This document shows, in pieces, positions 43,435 to 51,537 of a DNA stretch of 64,000 nt. Every line of letters starts with the position of its first letter. The first letter of the stretch is position 1. The stretch spans positions 806,001 through 870,000 of the forward strand of contig OZ252237.1 in NCBI GenBank assembly GCA_965249525.1. The letters are read 5' to 3'. Both the position numbers and the translations under genes were made by a program. A model generated the notes under the pieces. That model saw only the letters and a program-made list of their open reading frames with translations. It did no database searches and was not told the DNA's origin. Origin of the DNA: G965240465 sp965249525. GTDB taxonomy: Bacteria; SAR324; JACQKK01.

Positions 43435-43596
43435 GTGTTGAAAAATATAGTGTGGCTGGTTGCCATTACTATGGGCAGTTTGCTGGGGGTTTTTCTAGCT
43501 GGGATGAATTCACAGCAGCTGCTGTCTGGCAAGACCAGTATACCCGCATGGTTTATATCATCAAGGTTGTATGGGGATGGAAAACAAAAAAATTGA
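43435..43596 (+). CDS. Possible small membrane protein
   Basis: A 53-residue frame from GTG 43435 with a clear hydrophobic segment (NIVWLVAITMGSLLGVFLAGM) and a short polar tail. It overlaps the start of the Rsm22-like gene by 26 bp and fills the gap after the divergent aldolase. No good ribosome site. It could be a leader gene of the methyltransferase or chance. Confidence 0.3.
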   Translation: MLKNIVWLVAITMGSLLGVFLAGMNSQQLLSGKTSIPAWFISSRLYGDGKQKN

Positions 43597-44959
43597 CAAG
43601 TATGGGCAGGTGAATAAAAAACGCAGCATCAAAGCACAGAAACCCAAGTTGGTGAGACGCAGCGGAATTCAGTCTGGCATGGTTTCCTTGGGGGATGATG
43701 CGCTGCTGCGGCGGGTGTTGTTGAGCAATGTGCAGGGGAATGCCCACGCAGCAGAGGATAGTGGGAGGTGGGACTCCCAGCATGAACAGCGGTTGTTGTC
43801 TGGGATAGACTGGAAGCGTGCGGGGAAAGATGTGCGAGAACTGCACGGGCTGTATACGGGAAGTGGAGGCGTTTCTTATCAGGGGGTGGACAATCCTTTG
43901 CGGGGCAGGGAGTTGGGATATCAGCTGTATTATTTGCCCAGGAATCTGCATCGGGTGCGCTGCGTGCTGCGGGGGCTGCCTTGGTGGCATGGCAGCAAGA
44001 CCGATGGGAAATGGCTGCTGTGTCATTGGTTAGGTATGCGGGAAGGGCTGCCGACATTGTCTTGGTTGGATTTGGGATGCGGTACAGGGGCATTTAGTTT
44101 GGCTTGGCTGCAATGGTTGGTGCGACTGGGTGCTCCTGCGGAAGGCTGGCCGCAGCTGGAAGTGACCTTGGTAGATCAATCGCATTATTTATTAAAGAAG
44201 GCAGAGAGGCAGCTGCAGTTATATGTGGGTGCAGCTATGCCGGGAGCGAGTTTACGGGTGAAAGCGGTGGCTGAGGGCATTGCACCTTGGTTGGCGCGTA
44301 CTGCCACTGATGAGAAGTTTTGCCTGGTGGGCGCAGCCATGTCTTTAGCAGAATTGGGACTGCTGGGTCCGCGGCGCAAGAGCGAACGCTCCAAGGTGTT
44401 GCTGCAGGCATTGCGGGCGCGCATGCTTGCAGGGGGCATGATGTTGTTTGTGGAACCAGGAGTGCGTAAGGGCTACCTTCATCTGATGATGCTGCATCCC
44501 CTGCTGCGGCAGCATCCTATTTTGTATCCTTGTCCACATCAGCAGCCTTGTCCTATGTGGCGACCCAACGCACATCATTGGTGTCATGTTACTGAACGCA
44601 TCCCCAATCGCTTCTTTTTTGATGAAGCTTTGCAGCAGCGGGGCGGGTTGGATTTCCACATGCGCGATCTTCATCTAGCAGCCTTGGCGGTGCAGTATGT
44701 TGAGGGTAGCAGCACCCCACCCTTTCGCCTGCAGCACGGAGAACGTATCGTTTCTGGTTATATGCCTTGGCAGCAAGCCTTCAACAGACTTCCAAAGCCC
44801 ACAGCACCGCAGAAACCTTTTTCATCACAGGCATGCTGGGCCTGTACCCCCACAGGACAGTTGCAGCTGCGAGCTGCTCATCCCGAAGACACATCTTGTT
44901 ACCGAGGAGCATGGTGGTCTCTTCCATCCAAAAAGCATCCTTCGCTGCACGAACAGTAA
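43571..44959 (+). CDS. Rsm22-like SAM-dependent methyltransferase
   Basis: 462 residues from ATG 43571 (ATG 43577 also possible). Basic N-terminus, then SAM motif I WLDLGCGTGAFSLAWL near residue 158, a VTLVDQS motif II, and the Rsm22 signature FVEPGVRKG..HLMMLHPLL followed by a Cys cluster (LYPCPHQQPCPM......WCH) that in Rsm22/Met22 proteins binds an Fe-S cluster or zinc. Mitochondrial Rsm22/METTL17 is needed for small-subunit ribosome assembly; bacterial members are little studied. It is followed by a DUF2851 gene. G-rich at the start (row 43681: 27 G, 9 C). Confidence 0.8.
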   Translation: MGMENKKIDKYGQVNKKRSIKAQKPKLVRRSGIQSGMVSLGDDALLRRVLLSNVQGNAHAAEDSGRWDSQHEQRLLSGIDWKRAGKDVRELHGLYTGSGGVSYQGVDNPLRGRELGYQLYYLPRNLHRVRCVLRGLPWWHGSKTDGKWLLCHWLGMREGLPTLSWLDLGCGTGAFSLAWLQWLVRLGAPAEGWPQLEVTLVDQSHYLLKKAERQLQLYVGAAMPGASLRVKAVAEGIAPWLARTATDEKFCLVGAAMSLAELGLLGPRRKSERSKVLLQALRARMLAGGMMLFVEPGVRKGYLHLMMLHPLLRQHPILYPCPHQQPCPMWRPNAHHWCHVTERIPNRFFFDEALQQRGGLDFHMRDLHLAALAVQYVEGSSTPPFRLQHGERIVSGYMPWQQAFNRLPKPTAPQKPFSSQACWACTPTGQLQLRAAHPEDTSCYRGAWWSLPSKKHPSLHEQ

Positions 44960-45001
44960 CCAAGGTTTGCACTTGTTCTCTTTTACTTGCCTGCACCTAT
45001 T

Positions 45002-46432
45002 ATGTTGCAACTGTCATCAGCTGTCATTGAACAAGTCTTCGCACAAAGACTAACCCTCCTTGCTGCCTGCTGGCGCGAGCTTTTCTCCTCCAAGAAAAAC
45101 ACCAAAAAACTCACCCTCCATACAGTTCAGCAGCAGTCTCTGGTCATTCTTGATGCCGGCTCGCTCACATCTAACAACAACCATACCTGCTTTCTTTTTC
45201 ACAACACCAGCATCAAACTGGGCAAAAACCAGCTGCAAGGACAGATACAACTCAGCTGGCAGCCACTCCCGCTGCCATCCCCTCCCCCAGAACCACCTGT
45301 GATTCTGCAAGTGGTATATCAAGGCTCTTCCCCATCGTCCACCCTGCCGTTACTATCTCTCAAACCCTATCTTCATGACCGTCTCTGCTGGGCAGAAGAG
45401 CTGGTTAGTGCAAGCAAATTTCAGCATATGTTTCCCGGCCCCTGTGGTTTGGCTGCGGCTCAAAATCCGCAAAAACTTACTGACCTGCTGCAACATGCTG
45501 CTGAAGCCCGCGTCCGTATCAAATCCGATACCTTGATGCAGCCGCTGAAACAACAGCTGACATCTCCCCATTCAGAACAAGCTTGGAAAATCCTTGAACA
45601 AGCCCTGTTTGAAGCCGTCTGTCGTTTTATCGGGTTTAAACCGTATCAAGACTCCTTCACAGCACTAGCCAAACATTTTCCTCTCTCCACCATTATCCCC
45701 CTGCTGCAACTGCCAATTTCCCAGGCAAGAATGCAAATCCTCGCACGTTGGATGGGCACTCTACATTTGCTCCAGCAGCCACCCTCGCTGGTGCATCAAG
45801 ACTGCCGCTCATACTACACAGAACTTCAACAACTCTGGATTTCTCTAAAGCTTCAACCACTTCCCAAACCTCTCCAACGCGCCAAAGCACGTCCATTCAA
45901 CTCACCCGAAAGGCGATTAACCGCCCTCTTCTGGCACCTGCATCATATGACACCACACGGTCTGTTACATGGCTGGCTGCGCTTCCTTAGTCGTCTGGAC
46001 AATCTGCGTGATGACGACTCCCTCCAAACACAAATAAAACACTTTCTTAGAGGTGCCTTTCACACCCCTAACCACGAAACCTGGCAGTTTCACACCACCT
46101 TTCACGCCAAAACACTCTCCGCACCCATCCAACTGGTTGGCGAACATCTTCTGGCTGTCCTGGCTGCCAACGCCATTGTTCCTTTCTTGCTGGGAATTGC
46201 CCACTGGAAACAAGACGAAGAAATGGAAAAAACTCTTTACCGATTCTACTTGCTGCTGCCCACCGAAATCTCCAACCAACGCATCCAGTTCATGCAATAC
46301 CGTCTGTTCCTCTCTCACCACCAAAACAGACCCCTCAGGCTGCAGCAAGGGCTTCTGCAGCTGCAAAATGATTTCTGCCACCACTTCCCCAACAACTGCC
46401 ACCTGTGTCAACTTCCAGCCAAGCTGCTTTAA
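45002..46432 (+). CDS. DUF2851 family protein
   Basis: 476 residues from ATG 45002; a TTG at 44987 is possible and no ribosome site is seen. Family marks are in the second half: ALFEAVCRFIGFKPYQDSFTALAKHFPLSTI, RPFNSPERRLTALFWHL and the C-terminal CHHFPNNCHLCQLPAKL with paired Cys. The N-terminal half (LVILDAGSLTSNNNHTCFLF...GQIQLSW...VILQVVYQ) looks like a decayed form of the usual 'pG..N...GPDF....EiH...sdW' region. Function unknown; related proteins are common in Bacteroidetes and other phyla. The coding strand is C-rich from its very start (row 45241: 28 C, 9 G), continuing the gradient of the preceding gene. Confidence 0.75.
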   Translation: MLQLSSAVIEQVFAQRLTLLAACWRELFSSKKNTKKLTLHTVQQQSLVILDAGSLTSNNNHTCFLFHNTSIKLGKNQLQGQIQLSWQPLPLPSPPPEPPVILQVVYQGSSPSSTLPLLSLKPYLHDRLCWAEELVSASKFQHMFPGPCGLAAAQNPQKLTDLLQHAAEARVRIKSDTLMQPLKQQLTSPHSEQAWKILEQALFEAVCRFIGFKPYQDSFTALAKHFPLSTIIPLLQLPISQARMQILARWMGTLHLLQQPPSLVHQDCRSYYTELQQLWISLKLQPLPKPLQRAKARPFNSPERRLTALFWHLHHMTPHGLLHGWLRFLSRLDNLRDDDSLQTQIKHFLRGAFHTPNHETWQFHTTFHAKTLSAPIQLVGEHLLAVLAANAIVPFLLGIAHWKQDEEMEKTLYRFYLLLPTEISNQRIQFMQYRLFLSHHQNRPLRLQQGLLQLQNDFCHHFPNNCHLCQLPAKLL

Positions 46433-46442
46433 GCAAAAGACA

Positions 46443-46817
46443 CTAAGCAACAGGTTGTACTTGAATGGTGGTGCCAGCGGCGATCTTGTTCAGCGGTTTG
46501 AGGTCATGCTGGGTGCGTCCCCAAACATTGCAAGGGCTGGCTAGGCGCGGCTCATCTTGCTGTGAGGCAGGTGTACGCCCCCAGCAAATGGCGACAGCCT
46601 TGCCGTGAGGCCAATAAGCAATTTCTCCCAGCTGCATCAAATCGCGGGCATCTGCTTCTTGGGGCAGGTCTACAGGGGTGGAGAAGTAGATCTCTTCCCC
46701 CCAGCGGTTGGCTGATGACTCAAAGGGCGCAGCTTTTAGCAAGGCACGTCCACTGGGCGTGTCCAGCACATCCACTATAATTTCTATATCATTAGCGATG
46801 ATTTTTAATGAAGCCAT
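46443..46817 (-). CDS. Cyclophilin-like fold protein (TM1367/DUF369 type)
   Basis: 124 residues. The pattern SSANRWGEEIYFSTPVDLPQEADARDLMQLGEIAYWPHGKAVAICWGRTPAS...NVWGRT matches the small cyclophilin-like family (AFD/TM1367) with the conserved G-E-x-YF and GDIAYWP..G blocks. Members adopt the cyclophilin barrel but lack proven isomerase activity. AAGGAT precedes the ATG; a second GTATCC copy lies upstream. Converges with the DUF2851 gene with 10 bp between stops. Confidence 0.75.
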   Translation of the reverse strand: MASLKIIANDIEIIVDVLDTPSGRALLKAAPFESSANRWGEEIYFSTPVDLPQEADARDLMQLGEIAYWPHGKAVAICWGRTPASQQDEPRLASPCNVWGRTQHDLKPLNKIAAGTTIQVQPVA

Positions 46818-46949
46818 GGGAAGTATCCTTTGGAGGTATCCTTGGGAAGTTGCCAGCTAGTTCATAGCATAACAGAGAAAAAGAGAAAGGGTTGCGCTAG
46901 AGAGTAAATATCGGTCAGGGTATGAAGAACTTTTTAATAGAGGATATGA

Positions 46950-47996
46950 ATGAAGATAGGAATAACAGGATTTCCCGCCAGTGGCAAAACGACAGTGTTT
47001 AAGGCGCTGGCTGGGGCAAGTGTGGGAAAACTGCGAGGAGGAGTAAGTGCCTGCAGCGTGAAGGCAGCAGACAAACGCGTGGATGCACTGGCAGAGATGA
47101 GTGATTCTAAGAAGCGCACTTATGTAGAAGTGATATTTGTAGATGCAGAAGCCACAGGCAAGCCGCAAGACAGGGGCTTAAGCACAGCTGCCATGCAGGC
47201 GATGCAAGGCGCAGATGCGTTGGTTGCGGTACTGCGTGGTTTTGATGACGGAGGACCAGAAAAATCGCTTGCCCCTGTGGATGCATGGCGCGAGCTGGAA
47301 TTAGAGCTGATTTTGGCAGACATGGGTGCTTTGGAGACACGTTTGCAGCGTTTGCGCAAAGAAAACAAAAAAGAGCAAAAAGCAGAAAAAGATCTGGCAG
47401 AGCGCTGTTTGGCTCATTTAGAAAACGGTCAACGGTTGGTTTCCATGCAGTTAGAAGAACAAGCGATAAAGATTCTCAGTGGGTTTTCGTTTTTTTCTGC
47501 CAAACCAGTACTGTTGCTGCTCAATCAAGATGAAGCCAGTTTTATGGCAAATGACATCACAGCTTTGACATCACTGACCAATTTAGTGCCAGATTGCCAG
47601 TCAATGGCTATTTGTGCCCAGTTGGAAATGGAAGTAGCGCAACTACCGCCGACAGAACAATCCGAATTCATGGCCAGCCTCAACCTGACGCATTCTGTTC
47701 GTGAACGCTTCATCCAAGCTGCATTCAGTCTGCTAGACCTTATCTGTTTCCTTACCAGCGGTGCAGATGAAAGCCGTGCCTGGCCAGTGCGCAATGGCGC
47801 ATCTGCCCAAGAAGCTGCCAGTAAAATCCACTCCGATATTGCCAAGGGCTTCATTCGTGCCGAAGTCATCCACTGCCAGCAGCTGCTGGCACTAGGCTCA
47901 GAAAAAAAAGCCCGAGAACAAGGAAAAATACGCCTAGAAGGTAAAAAGTACATCGTACAAGATGGCGATGTACTCAACTTCCGCTTCGCTACTTGA
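46950..47996 (+). CDS. YchF-related Obg-family GTPase with TGS domain
   Basis: 348 residues. P-loop GFPASGKTTVF (7-17) replaces the GLPNVGKST of canonical YchF; the G3 region reads IFVDAEATG, without the usual DxxG glycine position being clear, and ALVAVLRGFDD follows as in YchF. A coiled-coil insertion (about 125-165) and a C-terminal TGS-like domain (RAEVIHCQQLLAL....LEGKKYIVQDGDVLNFRF) complete the architecture. YchF binds ATP and the ribosome; this second lineage is found in delta- and other proteobacteria and is uncharacterised. Whether canonical ychF exists elsewhere cannot be seen here. Confidence 0.85.
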   Translation: MKIGITGFPASGKTTVFKALAGASVGKLRGGVSACSVKAADKRVDALAEMSDSKKRTYVEVIFVDAEATGKPQDRGLSTAAMQAMQGADALVAVLRGFDDGGPEKSLAPVDAWRELELELILADMGALETRLQRLRKENKKEQKAEKDLAERCLAHLENGQRLVSMQLEEQAIKILSGFSFFSAKPVLLLLNQDEASFMANDITALTSLTNLVPDCQSMAICAQLEMEVAQLPPTEQSEFMASLNLTHSVRERFIQAAFSLLDLICFLTSGADESRAWPVRNGASAQEAASKIHSDIAKGFIRAEVIHCQQLLALGSEKKAREQGKIRLEGKKYIVQDGDVLNFRFAT

Positions 47997-48032
47997 ATCC
48001 ACTCGGCAAACCTCTGTGCAAGGAAGACCTGC

Positions 48033-48052
48033 CCCCTGCATGGATCAAGGGG
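48033..48052. terminator. Hairpin between convergent GTPase and lipoprotein genes
   Basis: CCCCT (48033-48037) pairs with AGGGG (48048-48052) around a 10-base loop, in the 64-bp gap between stop codons. An outer pair AACCTC (48009-48014) / GAGGTT (48057-48062) extends it, followed by AGGATTTT. Likely terminator of the plus-strand GTPase gene. Confidence 0.45.
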
Positions 48053-48060
48053 TTAGGAGG

Positions 48061-48690
48061 TTAGGATTTTGAGGGTGTGAGTTGTTGACGAATGGTATTG
48101 GTATGTTGGCGGGTGATTTTGAGTGCGGTATCAAGGATGGCTTCGGGGGTGTCTTCTGGGGAATGTTTTCTAATGTGGATGCGCAGGATGGTTTGGCTGT
48201 CTTGGATGCGGATAATTTGTCCTACCAGCCAGAGTTGGTTTTTATCACGGCATAGTTTGCAGAGAATGTGTTCAAAGTGCAGGGAGTAGAACAGTTCTAC
48301 GGGTAGGGTTTTGCCAAGTTGTTGGATGTGGGTGCTGTTGGCGATACCGCTAAAGGCAAGAGATTGACTGAGTTGTTGGTGAGCGGCTCTGGAGAGGAAG
48401 TTGTTTTTTAGCTGTGATTGGAGCTGACGGCGGGTGATGAATTGCTTCCATGGAAGACTGCGGAGTTGTTTTTCTGCTTCTCTGAGGACGATTTCGTGGA
48501 GTTTGGGTGCGGTGTTTGGAGGTGCGGGCATATTAAGGAAGGCGATACTTTGTGAACTCAGAGGTGTGTTTATGCTGGGTTCTTTTGATTCTTGTGGTTT
48601 AAAAACCACAGTATCGCTGCAGTCACTGATGGAGTAAATCAGCCCCAACAATACGAGTACGCGGGGAATTTTTGCCAGCAATGTTTTCAT
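48061..48690 (-). CDS. Possible lipoprotein or periplasmic protein of unknown function
   Basis: 209 residues. Hydrophobic signal (LLAKIPRVLVLLGLIYSI) followed by SDC; the Asp before Cys departs from the lipobox rule, so lipidation is uncertain. The second half has alternating strands (VELFYSLHFEHILCKLCRDKNQLWLVGQIIRIQDSQTILRIHIR), a pattern reminiscent of FlgO/CsgG-like lipoproteins, but I cannot assign a family. The start overlaps the mutS stop by four bases (ATGA), so the two are co-translated, though no functional link is known. Confidence 0.6.
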   Translation of the reverse strand: MKTLLAKIPRVLVLLGLIYSISDCSDTVVFKPQESKEPSINTPLSSQSIAFLNMPAPPNTAPKLHEIVLREAEKQLRSLPWKQFITRRQLQSQLKNNFLSRAAHQQLSQSLAFSGIANSTHIQQLGKTLPVELFYSLHFEHILCKLCRDKNQLWLVGQIIRIQDSQTILRIHIRKHSPEDTPEAILDTALKITRQHTNTIRQQLTPSKS

Positions 48691-51425
48691 GAGTGGAGTT
48701 TATCGCGCAGTTGATGGATGAGGTTGAGTGCTTCAAGGGGGGTGATTTTGTCTATTTGGAGGTTTTTCAGGGTTTCTAGGGCAGGATGGGGTGGTGGAAG
48801 AGGGCTGCGGGGTTTTGGGGGTGTGTTGTTGGGGTTATGGGGTTGAAAGAGTGCGGGTTGCTGTTTGGGGGAAGATTTTGCCACCAGTTGTTTAACAACC
48901 TGGGATGCCCGTTGGATAACATTATGGGGGAGACCTGCCAGTTTTGCTACTTGGATGCCGTGGCTGCGGTCGCTGGGTCCTGGGATGAGTTTTCTAGCGA
49001 AGAGCAGTTGGTTTTTTTGTTCATGAACCAGCATGGAGTGATTGGCGAATCGTGGGAGGATATCTTCTAGGGCGGTGAGTTCGTGGTAGTGGGTGGCAAA
49101 GAGCGTGAGCGGTCCAGCTTGGTGCAGGTATTCAGCGACTGCCCAGGCGATGCTGATGCCGTCATAGGTGCTGGTGCCGCGACCGATTTCATCTAGTATA
49201 ATGAGGCTGTTGGGGTTGGCGTTGTTGAGGATATTGGCAGTTTCAGTCATTTCCATCATAAAGGTGCTTTGTCCGCGTACCAGGTTGTCGTCTGCGCCGA
49301 TACGGGTGAAGATTTGTTCTATGAGGCTTATGCGGACATGTTTGGCGGGGACAAAGCTGCCGGCTTGTGCCATCAGTTGAATAAGGGCAGTTTGGCGCAT
49401 TACTGTGGACTTGCCTGCCATGTTGGGGCCGGTAATCAGGATGATTTGCTGCTGATCTGCCTGTAAATGTACATCATTGGGAATAAAGGGTTCTGAAGAG
49501 AGTTTTTCCAATAACGGATGCCTGCCGTGTTCAATCTGGATGCAGACTGGCGCATCTTTCTCTAGCAATTCAGGACGGCAGTAGTTGTTGTGGTGTGCGA
49601 CTTCCGCCAAGGTGCACAGTACATCCAATGTGGCTACGCGCTCGGCGGTTTGCTGTATGCGTCTAAGGTAGCCCTGCAGAATTTTGCAGGTTTCCTCAAA
49701 TAGTTCTTGTTCTATGTTGTATGCCCGCTGCTGGGCGCTGAGTAATTTTTCTTCCAGTTCTTGCAGTGTATCCAGCGTAAAGCGTTCTGCGTTTGCCAAT
49801 GTCTGTTTGCGCCGATACTCTGGCGGCACTTTGCTGGCGTGTATCTTAGGCAGCTCTACATAGTACCCAAATACCCGATTGTAGCGCAGCTTCAATGAAT
49901 TGATTCCTGTACGCTTGCGTTCTTTCTGTTCTAATTGCGTCATCACTTCACGGCTGTTCTTGGAAAGCGCCCGCAGTTCGTCCAGCTGCCTGCTGACCCC
50001 TTCTGCTATATATCCTCCTTCGCTCAATTTTAATTGCGGTTCTTGCAAATAGCGTTGCTGCAGGTGTTCACGCACTTCATCCACGGGGTCAAAATTGTTC
50101 GCCAATTGCCATAACAGACCTTGCTGATTTTTTGCTGTTTTCACAACACTATTCAGCCACTGGGGCAGACCTTCCAATCCACACAGCGCATCGCGCAAAG
50201 CCACCAAATCTGCTATCCCCACCCGAGGTGAACTCACCCGACCCACCATGCGCTCCAAATCTTTCACCTGCAAAAAACATGCTTGCAGTCCGCAGCGCAA
50301 ATCAGCATCTTTGATGAGTCTCTCCACCGCATCCAAGCGATGCTCAATCTGCTGTTTATCCAGCAAGGGACGAACCAACCACCGTCTCAACATGCGCGAG
50401 CCCATCGGGGTGCCGCCCCGATTCAACATCCCAAACAAATTAGCACCACTATCCCCCTGCCTCTTGCTGGAGAATACCTCTAAATGACGCAGCGATATTT
50501 CATCCAAGCGCATCACATCGCTGTCACTCCTCACCCGCGGCCGATACAAATGCTCCAGACCATAATGAATCTGATCTAAATAATCCAATAAGGCCCCGCA
50601 GGCACGCAAAGCCAACGGCATCTCTCCCAAGCCAAAGCCGTCCAAACCCTGCACCTGATACAATTTCTCTAGCCTCTGACGGGTGTTTTTCTCGCTAAAA
50701 GTTAACAAAGGACGCTCTTCCAAGCGCATCTGTTCACCTTCATGCGCAAGCCCGTCCATCTTCTCATGCAGCTTCGCAGTAACTTCCGTCAACGGAGGCA
50801 GCAGTACCTCTCGTGGATGTTCTATCTCACATAAACCCACCAGCTGTTCCAAGGCATTCTCTTTCAATTGAAAAAATTCCAACTGACCCGTCGTAACATC
50901 ACTCAATACACCCCCTATCTCTTCCCGATCCTGCCATACCGACAGCAAATAGTGGCTGCGACCCTCCCTAGCATCTATATCCGTTAATAAGGTCCCAGGG
51001 GTGGCTACCCGCACCACCTGACGCTCAACCAACTTCCCCGGTGCGCAGGGTTCCACCTGGTCCGCCAGTGCCACCTTGTAGCCAGCTTCTACCAACTTGT
51101 TCAGATACTGCTGATAGGAATGGCACGGCACCCCACACATTGCCAAGGGATTTGGCATATTCTTATGGCGTGATGTTAAAGCTATCCCCAATATCTCAGA
51201 CGCCAACTCTGCGTCCTCCCCAAACATTTCGTAAAACTCCCCCGCCTGGAAAAATAAAATGCAGTCCAAAAAATGGCGTTTCAGTTGATTAAACTGATTC
51301 ATCATGGGCGTAGAAGAGTGAACCAACCCACCGGCGCGCAGCGGCGCCTTTCTGGCTGCAGTTTCTCGTTCTATGGCTTCCATGCTGTCTCCTTCATGAC
51401 CTTCTGCCTCCAAATGCAAACCCAT
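48687..51425 (-). CDS. mutS: DNA mismatch repair protein MutS
   Basis: Recognises mismatches and recruits MutL. 912 residues, about 40 longer at the N-terminus than E. coli MutS; internal ATGs at residues 15 and 41-42 could be the true start. The mismatch-probing FYE motif is in FFQAGEFYEMFGEDA; Walker A is TGPNMAGKSTVMRQTALI near residue 664, with DEIGRGTSTYDGISIAWAVAEYL and the ATHYHEL segment after it. It carries the C-terminal region before the LDKI-type end. One of the clearest base gradients: plus-strand row 48781 (gene end) has 34 G and 3 C, row 50221 (nearer the start) 8 G and 23 C. Confidence 0.97.
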   Translation of the reverse strand: MGLHLEAEGHEGDSMEAIERETAARKAPLRAGGLVHSSTPMMNQFNQLKRHFLDCILFFQAGEFYEMFGEDAELASEILGIALTSRHKNMPNPLAMCGVPCHSYQQYLNKLVEAGYKVALADQVEPCAPGKLVERQVVRVATPGTLLTDIDAREGRSHYLLSVWQDREEIGGVLSDVTTGQLEFFQLKENALEQLVGLCEIEHPREVLLPPLTEVTAKLHEKMDGLAHEGEQMRLEERPLLTFSEKNTRQRLEKLYQVQGLDGFGLGEMPLALRACGALLDYLDQIHYGLEHLYRPRVRSDSDVMRLDEISLRHLEVFSSKRQGDSGANLFGMLNRGGTPMGSRMLRRWLVRPLLDKQQIEHRLDAVERLIKDADLRCGLQACFLQVKDLERMVGRVSSPRVGIADLVALRDALCGLEGLPQWLNSVVKTAKNQQGLLWQLANNFDPVDEVREHLQQRYLQEPQLKLSEGGYIAEGVSRQLDELRALSKNSREVMTQLEQKERKRTGINSLKLRYNRVFGYYVELPKIHASKVPPEYRRKQTLANAERFTLDTLQELEEKLLSAQQRAYNIEQELFEETCKILQGYLRRIQQTAERVATLDVLCTLAEVAHHNNYCRPELLEKDAPVCIQIEHGRHPLLEKLSSEPFIPNDVHLQADQQQIILITGPNMAGKSTVMRQTALIQLMAQAGSFVPAKHVRISLIEQIFTRIGADDNLVRGQSTFMMEMTETANILNNANPNSLIILDEIGRGTSTYDGISIAWAVAEYLHQAGPLTLFATHYHELTALEDILPRFANHSMLVHEQKNQLLFARKLIPGPSDRSHGIQVAKLAGLPHNVIQRASQVVKQLVAKSSPKQQPALFQPHNPNNTPPKPRSPLPPPHPALETLKNLQIDKITPLEALNLIHQLRDKLHS

Positions 51426-51537
51426 GTCTAATAGAAATAACTATGCTTAGATTTTTATTCAAGGAGAAAAAAATTTGCTGACCCCTCTGCAGTAATTCTT
51501 ACAGAGGGGTGAAGCATCCCGCAGGTATTCTGCCAGA

